Assembly (NCBI GenBank): GCA_934371135.1
Contig: CAKRNO010000004.1
Coordinates: forward strand, 39,987 to 103,986
DNA length: 64,000 nt
Direction of reading: 5' to 3'
Source: an uncultured Eubacteriales bacterium
Lineage (GTDB): Bacteria; Bacillota; Clostridia; Oscillospirales; CAG-272
Part shown: piece by piece, positions 18,401-24,810 of the stretch
Numbering within the stretch: position 1 is the stretch's first letter
Layout: every line of letters begins with the position of its first letter
Translations under genes and position numbers: made by a program
The notes under the pieces: model-generated
Seen by the model: only the letters and a program-made list of their open reading frames with translations
What the model was told of the DNA's origin: nothing
Databases searched by the model: none

Positions 18401-19339
18401 GCACTCAAGAACGTGACCTTCGGAGCGAATGCACAGCTTACCACCATCGGTCTTGCCGCATTCCGCGGGACCGGGCTGACCGCGATCGCCCTGCCCACGA
18501 CTCTGGCTGAGGACGGGCTGACGCTCGGCTCAAGTCTTTTCCAGGATTGCACGAGCCTCGCAAGCGTGAAGCTGGGTGATTCCGTCACCAAGATCGACGC
18601 GTCGACATTCCAGGGCTGCACGGCTCTGACATCGATCACCATCCCGGCTTCGGTGACCAGCATCGGAAAACTCGCGTTCTCCGGTTCGGGTCTGACCTCT
18701 GTGAAGATCCCTGCCACGGTGGTCACCACCGGCGACAGCTGGTTCCAGGATTGTCTTGCACTGACCGAGGTGGAGTTTGAGACGGGCTGCACATACATTG
18801 ACGATCACACCTTCGATGGCTGTGTAAGTCTCCGTACCGTGAAGATCCCCGATACGATGGAGAAGATCGATACCTATGCATTCCGGGGATGCACGTCCGT
18901 CTCCACCCTGGAGATTCCTGCCTCCGTCACAACGGTCGGTATGTATGCGTTCGGCGGCTGGACCAAGTCGCAGACCATCCGGGTGAAGGCCTCCAAGATA
19001 ATCTCCCAGAACTGGCGTCACAGCCTGAACAAAGGTTGGGACGGAGACTGCGAAGCAAACGTCATCTGGAAATGGGGCGTAAAGGAAACCGTTTATACCG
19101 GTGACGGTAAGAGCTCCGTTGAGATCATCTTCGCCGAAAACAAGATCCTCAGCCTGTCGATCGCCACCGAGGAGGGCGGCGAGACGACCGGCACGACCGT
19201 TTCCGTTACGGCTTGCACTTACGACGCCACCACCGGTGTCTATACGGTGACCGGCGACAACCTTAAGACGTATACCGTAACCGTGACGAACGGTGTGGCG
19301 ACCATCACGGAAGCCACCGATACGACGACACAAGCATAA
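9497..19339 (+). CDS. Giant surface lipoprotein: InlB repeats, Fn3-like domains and a very long BspA-like LRR array
   Basis: The protein has 3280 residues. Residues 1-27 are a lipoprotein signal peptide ending in LLVSC (lipid-anchored Cys27). Residues about 45-125 are a small beta-rich unit (GTFTYENGTLTLTFKDG). Two InlB/Listeria-Bacteroides repeats follow at about 128-195 and 202-271 (FIGWYTD, FAGWWMS, each ending TxYAR), then several Fn3-like sheets at 280-650 and two more InlB repeats at 678-828. From about 850 to 3165 there is an unbroken BspA-type LRR_5 array with the pattern ITxIGxxAFxxCxxLTxVTIP, by eye 80 or more units of 21-30 residues. The last 85 residues form a module shared with the 1699-residue lipoprotein. 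LRR_5/BspA and InlB repeats are known in surface adhesins; ligand binding here is inferred. It is monocistronic, with its own promoter and terminator. Confidence 0.93.
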   Translation: MSHFKRSLVSVVLLIALCISLFLLVSCDKDKNNPDNTPGNQTKTDYGIDNEYFMLEGGIEYHFTITGNKFLFSGMDGVQSGTFTYENGTLTLTFKDGDIKDASAKIDNDVLTLTYKGGTYRMLQRKQFAVTFDADGGSETAPQTVLNGELATKPQDPAKDGYVFIGWYTDKNYTTAFSFNTTRITTDTTVYARFMVKGHTEYKATLIGGGDQKPAETVGGILYNLPTPPEKEGMVFAGWWMSDSDDASKLTVRYDGQKLTQDVTLYARYEQNDTLMVSVDAKGVYWNSVGTNVPYYNVLVKCGSDEVLNTQATATSQAFDFSVKPAGEYTVTVTAANGKSATAYYRNKALERVSNLRVVSAGGKTLLLFDRVANAQYYFITARCGSASHTHANYNNGNNLTFDFTDCEMPASGITFVVTAKAEGYLDSIGSQFTYFLGLDAVSDITTDGTAIRWNPVENATGYIVSISRDGTSYRSYEVTSGTYYSIADLDAGDFYVKVTPTCAGFYVAPAEAVTFTKTTLKCPDGVKLSDDKLVWNAVTGAAGYRVTINGVTYDTAEAALELREFVKDGTDNYAVSVQALARDAQAHSPASAAVRINYSSVSEVTYRDGYLYWSPVLNAAKYIITIGDSTEEIEVPATATSWPITFTGKGEVTLTVTYVDAQNKRPASASTTVEVFEVILDVRGGVAVSPLYYAKGDSVTLPTTTREGYILSGWYRTPYNAEARNEYADGTKFEGVDSILYAGWTEKKTTVSLDSGSDGTIDNDSVVLAYCKRENIATPTCTDPTKAFFGWYSEPNGAGIRYFDQNGEALDIWRSTKDHVTLYAHYVEVLAFTPVNGGESYSVSAGPLGIAGLTEVTIPTRYNGKPVTEIAPGGFKSCSTLVTINIPNTIEIINIGDDGVNSSTSSFVGCSELAAINIYEVEGAIEPKYHSVDGVLYITEFGESKIKCCPYAKTGVLKIEEGTTYIPSGAFKGARVSEVQIPHTVTYVAANAFNSYYIKYIRFLETPDGAADAALEMVDTAIDSCSQLIEITIPSRVTSFTAKTVNDCMRLTSINIVGEGGRYSAKGEDGKKVLCSADGSKLIFCPQGMEGEFRIPFGVVTIGDGAFATCRSLTKVTIDGSVETIGKNAFDGNYRLKTVEIEDKGQPLTIRKGAFNKCSGLTHITLPWRLVKLEANAFAGTSKLTKVIVNTAGISDEAGNATVDFAVDAFVTADDKRESYVTDVTLSDNTPFFDIAGVFGKQLQNIYVTDTNPSFTSRDGILFDKAVTKLVFYPVERAGDYDLPETVVEIGAAVFQGRTELTGITIGKNVKTIGKSAFEGCNKLTTVTFTGGGEVALEIGERAFYQCKELTAAELPVRLTTIGASAFQNCYNMQTLTLPEGLTRIGESAFRGCRSLTAIALPSTLETIELTTEATQDTIGDKGACSVFFGCAALETLTIPDSNRYYGTIDNVLYQKAEKTTIDAENNEVTTYVAVTLLYAPQRKAGATDVVTPGTVTKVNAWAFFANQKVTSIAFDDIADGVEFTIEENAFYGAATLTKVSLPKGLTTIAKGLFRSCSTLEEISIPSTVTSIGNSAFSGCTNLKKLTFVAPAEGEPVVPLVIEDAKTYKDAPFYGCASLTTLELPERLTVLGDFAFAGTEKKYNYSGSVTEYEYNHPITTIVFPSTLTRIGKNAFYYGKNLVSVTFAPGTILKDEGKVAAIGDKAFYYCSNLTSIALPAGDTAAPYTVGTQAFMWDGLTSVAIPAGLGKLGNQCFQYNKALTDVTFAEGAQPAFGTSVFASCGQLTAITLPEGTTEIGSSMFDSCKSLTSIVIPSSVTKIGSSAFNGCEGLTSVTFATYTGTDGKAYSKVNNIGANAFTRTAITSFTFPTLEGTKTLTLAGNLFSGCTTLTSVTLSKSVGNLGSALTNCYSIRSFTVDPDNANYSAIEGDPILYNKTKTAYRYVAGLLVGEFRVGDNITEIGENAFQNQIALTKLIIPASVKTIGNNAFKGCILLETVVFEHSETEANQFAAGLTSQTKSTSIFEGCYDLKNVTLPANMTVIPNSMFRYCYSLASVELPSGLVTIGTYAFAETGLVSVTIPSSVKTIDTNAFAGPGASDFGKLESVTFAKKADGKYSLTKINGNAFRYQKLKSVSIPSTVTTLGTYAFSDNPELTTAVFEGGLTVIPANLFTNCVKLTSVTLPQNTTTINASVFKGCTSLETITLPGKLTTIKGSVFSGCTALTSITLPAGVTIIDASAFADCTALTSVGMPDSLVTIGKEAFLNCTALTSISLPDTIKTIGASAFKNCASLATVTFGNGVTELTKIDTDTFRDCSALTTIAIPDSVTTLGTTAFRGCVALSTVTFGEESKLTAMGNECFGGSGLTSISIPKGVTYFGYGTLQSKASIGSVAQQFLDCTKLETVEFKGDFALLGGKVFRNCTALTSITFPASIAQIGEYAFDGCTKLTSVTITAGGTEELKIGQYAFLNSGLTAFAVPARTSVINQYAFDGCSQLATLTIPEDTVKLTLGKGVFRNCAALTSVALPDVVTALPDYAFNGCKKLASVTANKLTTIGNSAFSGCSALTAIALPETVTSIGADAFLNAGLTSFTVPKGCTEIGANVFGGCRNLATYAVADGNTAFTTFKVTQTETLLLRVGADDAPSTIIAAPGLLTGTATLPEDCLLGAYALNGLLKNMTSLVLPEGMEEIPDEAFFGSCIESITLPSTLKKIGESAFEGSNLKSITIPASVTEIGAYAFADCDSLSTVTFEEGAELTTLGKRVFAGSGLTKIELPAGVTTLYSNDPYDDCYTFYNCSKLTSVTFLGKLTVLNSQAFRGCTALKSFTIPASVKAMGVWVFVDSGLESITIPGTLERLCTRSATNLTYDGNTFRDCKSLKTVVFEEGVQYINGCAFKGCTALTSVTIPASVTGIGDNTFEGCTALTDVNLAAGSKLETIGSKAFLGSALTSIAIPASVQTIGTYAFDGCAALKNVTFGANAQLTTIGLAAFRGTGLTAIALPTTLAEDGLTLGSSLFQDCTSLASVKLGDSVTKIDASTFQGCTALTSITIPASVTSIGKLAFSGSGLTSVKIPATVVTTGDSWFQDCLALTEVEFETGCTYIDDHTFDGCVSLRTVKIPDTMEKIDTYAFRGCTSVSTLEIPASVTTVGMYAFGGWTKSQTIRVKASKIISQNWRHSLNKGWDGDCEANVIWKWGVKETVYTGDGKSSVEIIFAENKILSLSIATEEGGETTGTTVSVTACTYDATTGVYTVTGDNLKTYTVTVTNGVATITEATDTTTQA

Positions 19340-19362
19340 ATCGTCGAAATAAATTTTTCCCC

Positions 19363-19394
19363 GCAGGGCTGCCATTGTGCAGCCCTGCATTTTA
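19363..19394 (+). terminator. Intrinsic terminator of the giant LRR gene
   Basis: The stem GCAGGGCTGC / GCAGCCCTGC with a CATTGT loop precedes ATTTTATG, about 20 bases after the stop codon. The same ten-base stem recurs at 35752-35777. Confidence 0.85.
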
Positions 19395-19590
19395 TGTCGG
19401 GAGAGCTCTGCGGGGCAGGGCGACGCCCGGAACCGCCCGCGACCGCCCGGCACGGGGACAATCCCCTCCAATCACGCACCGTACAGGGCACGACGGCGGG
19501 GCATGGTATGGCTTTGGTCATATCCTGTAAAGAAAGGGTCATTTTTCCGTTAATAATATGAAAACAACCGAAAAATACAACAAATAATCC
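19395..19590. other. Intergenic interval, nothing recognised
   Basis: The interval from the giant gene's stop to the next start is about 370 bases. Apart from the terminator at its start and the promoter at its end, I see a GC-rich stretch (19397-19510) and an AT-rich stretch (19530-19590) with no gene or motif I can name. Confidence 0.5.
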
Positions 19591-19619
19591 TTTACAACCT
19601 TGTCCGGAAGTGCTATATT
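19591..19619 (+). promoter_or_regulatory. Promoter of the MoxR-VWA-LRR operon
   Basis: TTTACA (19591-19596) and TATATT (19614-19619) are spaced by 17 bases, with TGC directly before the -10 (extended -10). About 90 bases of leader precede the first start codon. Confidence 0.7.
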
Positions 19620-19709
19620 ATAATATATGTATATTTATAAGAGATTCCGAAAGCAGGTCTCCCCGCCGAAAGGGGAGCGCCGCACCGGTTATTTAGACAG
19701 GAGGTCCCT

Positions 19710-20795
19710 ATGAGCAAACAAGAAAACGCACGCACGCAGACATCGGAAGCCGAGAGGCTGCTGGCGCAATATCGTACCCGCCTCGCCACGGAGGGGTGGA
19801 TTAAGGCTGCGCTCTGCGGTCTTACGGTCGGCTTTGCAATGCACTTTCTGTATACATTCGTTTGCCTCGTGTTCGGGATCAAGATGTTCTGGGTGGGTGC
19901 TCTGCTTTTTGCACTGGGGGCCGCTACGACACCGCTTTTCTATTTCACACGGTTTAAAAAGTCCATCCGTCAGGTGGCGTCCCGCGTGGATACTCTCGGA
20001 CTGGAGGAGCGGGTGCTGACCATGGCGCAGCTGGAGGGTGACGACAGCTTTATGGCGCGCCGCCAGAGAGAGGACACCATCCATGCCCTGAAGACGGTCA
20101 ACGCGTCGCTGATCAAGCTGGCGGTTTCTGTCCCGCTGATCGTTCTGTGCGCCACGACCTGTGTACTCAGCGCCACTGCCGTGACAGCCAATGCCGTGGT
20201 AGACGAATCCCTGATCCAATATTTCAGCGGAGTAAAAAATGATGAGGCAGCTTCCTACACAGTGAGCTATAAGGTCAAGGACGATACCGGCGGCGTAATC
20301 GCAGGGACGCTCGACCAGACCATCAAAACCGGTCAGACGGGCAGTCCGGTGCAGGCCATTGCGAATGACGGCTACGTTTTCGTCGGCTGGACGGATGGCT
20401 TCGAGCCGGCATTCCGTGCCGACGCGGATGTGCACGAGGACTTCATCGTATATGCGGTCTTCATGCCTATCGATGAGCAGGATCTGCCCGATCCGGATGA
20501 TTCTGACGATCCGCAACCCGGTGAACCGGGCGAATCGCAAGCCAAGCCTTCCGACAGCGACAAGAAACCGTCGGATAATCCGGGCGACCCCTCCGAGGAC
20601 GGCGGTACCGGTGAAGGCGGCGGTGCCGGCGGCTCCTCCGCACCGAGCAATCAGGTGATTGACGGTCAGACCTACTACGGCAATGAATACGGCAACAGCC
20701 TCTCCGATGCGCAGGATGCCATGAACGGCAACACGGATATGTCCAAGGGACAGACGGACGCCATCGGCGACTATTTCGGCAACATCGCCAAATAA
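19710..20795 (+). CDS. Membrane protein with an InlB-like ectodomain, first gene of the MoxR operon
   Basis: The protein has 361 residues. Two membrane segments lie at about 32-56 and 60-80, then a cytosolic stretch of about 50 residues (SRVDTLGLEERVLTMAQLEG), and a third membrane segment at about 134-164. The rest should be outside the cell: an InlB-like beta unit at 180-255 (GYVFVGWTDGF ... DFIVYAVFMP), a Pro/Asp/Gly/Ser-rich linker at 258-312, and a C-terminal segment with Tyr/Asn/Gly. The cytosolic segment resembles the amphipathic region of membrane proteins encoded with MoxR/BatA genes, but I cannot assign a family. AGGAGG lies six bases before the ATG. It probably anchors or senses for the MoxR machinery encoded next to it. 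Confidence 0.8.
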   Translation: MSKQENARTQTSEAERLLAQYRTRLATEGWIKAALCGLTVGFAMHFLYTFVCLVFGIKMFWVGALLFALGAATTPLFYFTRFKKSIRQVASRVDTLGLEERVLTMAQLEGDDSFMARRQREDTIHALKTVNASLIKLAVSVPLIVLCATTCVLSATAVTANAVVDESLIQYFSGVKNDEAASYTVSYKVKDDTGGVIAGTLDQTIKTGQTGSPVQAIANDGYVFVGWTDGFEPAFRADADVHEDFIVYAVFMPIDEQDLPDPDDSDDPQPGEPGESQAKPSDSDKKPSDNPGDPSEDGGTGEGGGAGGSSAPSNQVIDGQTYYGNEYGNSLSDAQDAMNGNTDMSKGQTDAIGDYFGNIAK

Positions 20796-20834
20796 CATAC
20801 CAAAAAGCTAATTTACGAAAAAGGGAATATCAAA

Positions 20835-21878
20835 ATGGTTACAGAAGAAAGCATCCAACAGTTCAGTGCGCTGTGCACGCGCATATTCGAGGAGACCCGT
20901 AAGGATATGATCGGGCAGGAGGAGGTCGTGAGAGACACGATCATCGCGCTCATCGCAGGAGGGAACATTCTGCTGGAGGGCGTGCCCGGTGTCGGTAAAA
21001 CAAGACTGGTCAGAACGCTCAGCCGTGTATTTGATCTTCCCTTTTCCCGCATTCAGTTTACCCCTGACCTGATGCCGGCGGACGTCACCGGTACCAACAT
21101 CATCACCAAGGATGAAAACGGAAACTCTACCTTCCGCTTTGAGCCCGGCCCGATTTTCGCAAACCTGATCCTGGCGGACGAAATCAACCGCGCAACGCCG
21201 AAAACGCAGTCCGCTCTGCTGGAGGCCATGCAGGAGCACACCGTAACGGTTATGGGCGTCTCCCGGAAGATGAAAGAGCCTTTCTTCGTCCTCGCAACGC
21301 AGAACCCCGTAGAGCAGGACGGTACATATCCTCTGCCGGAAGCGCAGATGGACCGCTTCATGTTCAAGCTGGTGGTGGATAACCCCTCGCTGGAGGATCT
21401 GAAGGGCATCGTCACCATGACGCAGAAAACCATGGGCGAGACCGCCAACGTTGCCTGCAACGCAGAGCAGCTCCTGGAGATGCGCGAGACCGCGAACCAG
21501 ATACCCGTCGCCGACGAGGTGCTGGATTTTGCCATGATGGTCATTTCCGCAACGCAGCCGGACAGCCGGCACGCGTCGGAAGCGGCAAAGAATTATATTC
21601 GTCTCGGCTCCTCTCCGCGTGGCGGTCAGGCGCTGATTTCCGCCGCAAAGGTGCTGGCGCTGATGAGCGGCAGATTCAACGTATCCTATTCGGATGTTGC
21701 GACGCTGGCGTTCCCGGTCCTCCGTCACCGTATGAAGATGAACTTTGAGGCGATCGCCGAGCGCATCTCACCCGACTCGGTCATCCGCATGATTGTGGAG
21801 GAAGTCGCAAAGCGCTGCAAGGTGCATCTTGACGCCGGCGTATGGGCTGCCGCCGCAGGAGATAGCAATAAAAACTGA
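20835..21878 (+). CDS. MoxR-type AAA+ ATPase
   Basis: The 347-residue cytosolic ATPase has Walker A GVPGVGKT (49-56), Walker B LILADEIN (111-118) followed by RATPKTQSALLEAMQEH, the MoxR signature, sensor 1 LATQNP (153-158), and an arginine/sensor 2 region in the C-terminal lid (GSSPRGGQAL). MoxR ATPases act as chaperones together with VWA-domain partners in assembling or activating protein complexes. Length fits the family. Its stop codon overlaps the DUF58 start by one base. The ribosome binding site is weak (AAGGGA), so expression may be coupled to the upstream gene. Confidence 0.95.
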   Translation: MVTEESIQQFSALCTRIFEETRKDMIGQEEVVRDTIIALIAGGNILLEGVPGVGKTRLVRTLSRVFDLPFSRIQFTPDLMPADVTGTNIITKDENGNSTFRFEPGPIFANLILADEINRATPKTQSALLEAMQEHTVTVMGVSRKMKEPFFVLATQNPVEQDGTYPLPEAQMDRFMFKLVVDNPSLEDLKGIVTMTQKTMGETANVACNAEQLLEMRETANQIPVADEVLDFAMMVISATQPDSRHASEAAKNYIRLGSSPRGGQALISAAKVLALMSGRFNVSYSDVATLAFPVLRHRMKMNFEAIAERISPDSVIRMIVEEVAKRCKVHLDAGVWAAAAGDSNKN

Positions 21879-22777
21879 TGAAAACTTCTTATTTAAACGA
21901 CGAGTTCTTCAGTCGGTTGGAGGCGCTTGCGTTTAACCTTCGCAGGGATCTCGGCGGCTATTTCGGCGGTAAGCACCTGGTCAATACCTATGGGCAGACC
22001 GTCGAGTTTGCCGATTACCGGGAGTATATGCTGGGCGACGATATCCGCCGCATCGACTGGAATCTATACAGCCGTTTTGAGAAGTATTTTATTAAACTGT
22101 TCACCGATGAGAGACAAATGCAGGTGCAGATCTATATTGACTGCTCCGGCTCCATGGGCAAGGTCAATCCGGAGAAGGGCGCTTACGCAATTGCCGCCGC
22201 CGCTGCGATGGGGTACCTTGCCATTCATAACATGGACAAAGTTTCCTATCATCTGATCCGGGGCGACAGGGCCGAAAATCCTTTCGGCACCATCGTGGGG
22301 AAGACGGCGTTCTTCCGCGCTATGAAAGCTCTGGGTCAGATTGAATTTGACGGCGATGCGGATATTTCCCGCGCGATCATCGGGAACCCGAACACCGGTA
22401 CCGGTGACGGGATGACGGTCATCATCTCCGATTTTTTCTCAAACGACGATTGGAAAAAAGGGGTCGACTATCTGGTCTATAAAAAGAAACAGATCCTGCT
22501 CATGCAGGTCTTTTCTCCGGATGAGCTTGACCCTGCCTATACAGACAGAATCAATTTGATTGATGCGGAAGCTGCCGATATGGCGGACCCCCGCAATATG
22601 AAGCTCCGCATCAACAAAGCAACACAGCAGGCGTTTCGGGAGGCGGTTACCGCTTTCTACGACGATATCGGAAATTTCTGCAAAAAGCGCGGGGCGGGAT
22701 TCATTTCCCTCAACTGTGAAAAGCCGATTGAACGTCAGCTCTTTTCCGAACTGCTGAAACGAGGTACCGTATCGTGA
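21878..22777 (+). CDS. DUF58 protein with a VWA-like fold
   Basis: The 299-residue protein has the DUF58 hallmark FADYREYMLGDDIRRIDWN (about 45-62) followed by a VWA-like domain with an intact MIDAS motif DCSGSM (88-93). There is no membrane segment, so it should be cytosolic. DUF58 proteins are nearly always encoded directly after MoxR, and the pair is thought to act together; the exact activity is not established. It overlaps MoxR by one base and the next gene by four (GTGA-type overlap), so translation is coupled. Confidence 0.93.
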   Translation: MKTSYLNDEFFSRLEALAFNLRRDLGGYFGGKHLVNTYGQTVEFADYREYMLGDDIRRIDWNLYSRFEKYFIKLFTDERQMQVQIYIDCSGSMGKVNPEKGAYAIAAAAAMGYLAIHNMDKVSYHLIRGDRAENPFGTIVGKTAFFRAMKALGQIEFDGDADISRAIIGNPNTGTGDGMTVIISDFFSNDDWKKGVDYLVYKKKQILLMQVFSPDELDPAYTDRINLIDAEAADMADPRNMKLRINKATQQAFREAVTAFYDDIGNFCKKRGAGFISLNCEKPIERQLFSELLKRGTVS

Positions 22778-24798
22778 GATTACTTCTACCACTCGGACTC
22801 CTCGCTCTTGTCGGAATTCTCGTTCTCCTTCTGATTTACCTTATTAAGCCGAATTTCCAGCAAAAGCTGGTTTCCAGCACCTATATCTGGAAGCTGAGTC
22901 TCAAGTACAGAAAACGCAAGATCCCGCTTAGCAAGCTCCGCAATATCCTCCTGGTGGCGTGCCAGGTACTGATCATTACCGCCATCGCTTTCATTCTCTC
23001 CAAGATCGTTGTGGTACTGAAGGAGCCAATCGCACAGCCGGAGGTCATTCTGATTGTCGACTCCTCTGCCAGTATGCGCACGGGGGACGACGCCTCCACC
23101 CGGTATGAGCGCGCGGTGAGCGAAGCCGTGAAGGAAGCGGAAAAAACCTTTGAACAGAACGGGATTGTTTCCGTTATTCTCGCCGGCGGAGAGAACGCAT
23201 ATCTCACGGAGCGTGCGTCCGGGGACAGCCGGGAGCGGGTCATCTCGGATATGCGGGCTCTGCTCGACGGCGGGACAAGCTGTTCATATACCTCTGCGGA
23301 TATGGATGCCGCAGTGGCGATGACGGATCGCGTCCTCTCCGTCAATCCCAACGCGAAGATCTACCTGTATACAGATGAAGCATACGCAGATCTTTCCGAT
23401 AATATCAGCCTTGTCAATGTCGCCGAGGAGGCAGAGTGGAATGCGGCCATCCTCAACGCGACCGCGACCTACGAGGATAACTATTACACGTTCCGTGTAG
23501 AGGTCGCCTGCTACGGCAGAGACAAGGATATTTCCGTGCGTCTGACGGTCAACGGCGCCAATGCCGAGAATGCCGAAGATCACGACCCGTCGAATATACG
23601 GTCGTGGGTTGAGACGGTCCCCTGCACAAATGACGGTGTTTACACAATTATCTTCAAGTATGTGCCGGAGGAGGAGGAAAAGACATTCACCGACTCGCTG
23701 GACGAGTACACAATATACCATAAGATACCATACGACACAAGCAAAAATACAGACGAACGCGTGTATTCCTATCAGTCCGTTCTGGCGACCATCGACGAAC
23801 AGGATTCGTTGGCTCAGGACAACGCCTTCAGCATTTACGGCGGACTCAAGGAGACGGTCAGAATCCAGTATTACAGCGCCGGGGAGGACCCGGCGACGAA
23901 GGAATCCCTCGGACCGAACGTCTTCTTCCAGCAGGTGCTTGCGGCAATCAGGAAGGTTTACGCCGACCGTTGGGACATCCAGATAACCGAGATCAAGAAG
24001 GGGAATCCTTACGAGACGACAGGATTCGATTTCTACATTTTTGAGCATACGATGCCGGAAAAGCTGCCGGAGGACGGTGTGGTCCTCCTCGCCGATCCGA
24101 CGACCGTACCGGTTGATTGCGGGCTTTCTCTCGACAATATCGTTGATATGAGCGGGAACAGCGTGTTCCTTACTGCCGAAGGAACGCATCCGATCCTCCG
24201 TAATATGACACCGACCAATATCACGGTCAGCCGATACGAAAAGCTGACCTATGATCCGTTGCTGTACACGTCGCTGCTCTCCTACGGGGGGGATCCCATG
24301 CTCCTGGTCCGGAACGATGACAGAGTCCGCGTGGCGGTCATGAGTTTCTCGCTCCATTATTCCAATCTGCCGCTGCTCGTGGACTTCCCGCTCATGATGT
24401 ACAATATGTTCGGTTACTTCTTCCCGGAAACAGTGAGCTCCAACGCGCTTGAAGCGGGGGAGACGGTTTCTCTCAACAGCCGCGGCGCGTCGCTCGACGT
24501 CAGCAGAGGGGATGACAAGGTTACTTTCAACACGTTCCCGGCGAGCATGCGTCTCACGGTTCCCGGTTCCTACACCGTCACGCAGACGACGTTTGCCGGT
24601 AAAACCGTGACGGAGACCATCTATGTCCGGGTGCCGCGCGCCGAGAGCAATATTTTCTCTGCGGAAGGCGCTCTCAGAAGTCCGTACTTTGCCGACGAAA
24701 ATGATTATTACGTCGATGTACTGCTGTATATCGCCTGTGCTTTGGTGGCGCTGCTGACGCTGGAATGGTATTTGCAGCACAAAGAAAGCAGTATTTAA
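22774..24798 (+). CDS. BatA-type membrane-anchored VWA protein
   Basis: The protein has 674 residues. Membrane segments lie at about 3-25 and 56-82, enclosing a basic loop (LKYRKRKIP), which is the BatA N-terminal layout. A VWA domain at about 90-225 has an intact MIDAS start DSSAS (96-100). A long extracellular-type beta-rich region follows, and a C-terminal membrane helix lies at about 645-664 (LLYIACALVALLTLEWYL). It starts at GTG and overlaps DUF58 by four bases. Known relatives sit in Bacteroides aerotolerance (Bat) operons with MoxR and DUF58. At 674 residues it is much longer than classic BatA (about 330). Confidence 0.9.
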   Translation: MRLLLPLGLLALVGILVLLLIYLIKPNFQQKLVSSTYIWKLSLKYRKRKIPLSKLRNILLVACQVLIITAIAFILSKIVVVLKEPIAQPEVILIVDSSASMRTGDDASTRYERAVSEAVKEAEKTFEQNGIVSVILAGGENAYLTERASGDSRERVISDMRALLDGGTSCSYTSADMDAAVAMTDRVLSVNPNAKIYLYTDEAYADLSDNISLVNVAEEAEWNAAILNATATYEDNYYTFRVEVACYGRDKDISVRLTVNGANAENAEDHDPSNIRSWVETVPCTNDGVYTIIFKYVPEEEEKTFTDSLDEYTIYHKIPYDTSKNTDERVYSYQSVLATIDEQDSLAQDNAFSIYGGLKETVRIQYYSAGEDPATKESLGPNVFFQQVLAAIRKVYADRWDIQITEIKKGNPYETTGFDFYIFEHTMPEKLPEDGVVLLADPTTVPVDCGLSLDNIVDMSGNSVFLTAEGTHPILRNMTPTNITVSRYEKLTYDPLLYTSLLSYGGDPMLLVRNDDRVRVAVMSFSLHYSNLPLLVDFPLMMYNMFGYFFPETVSSNALEAGETVSLNSRGASLDVSRGDDKVTFNTFPASMRLTVPGSYTVTQTTFAGKTVTETIYVRVPRAESNIFSAEGALRSPYFADENDYYVDVLLYIACALVALLTLEWYLQHKESSI

Positions 24799-24810
24799 GG
24801 AGGCGGAGCA

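Noticed and set aside
12050..18990. Apparent DNA tandem repeat or CRISPR-like periodicity
   Set aside because: The periodicity is the protein LRR pattern (GCNTTC...GGNTGC); DNA units vary in length and sequence and there are no identical repeats with unique spacers.
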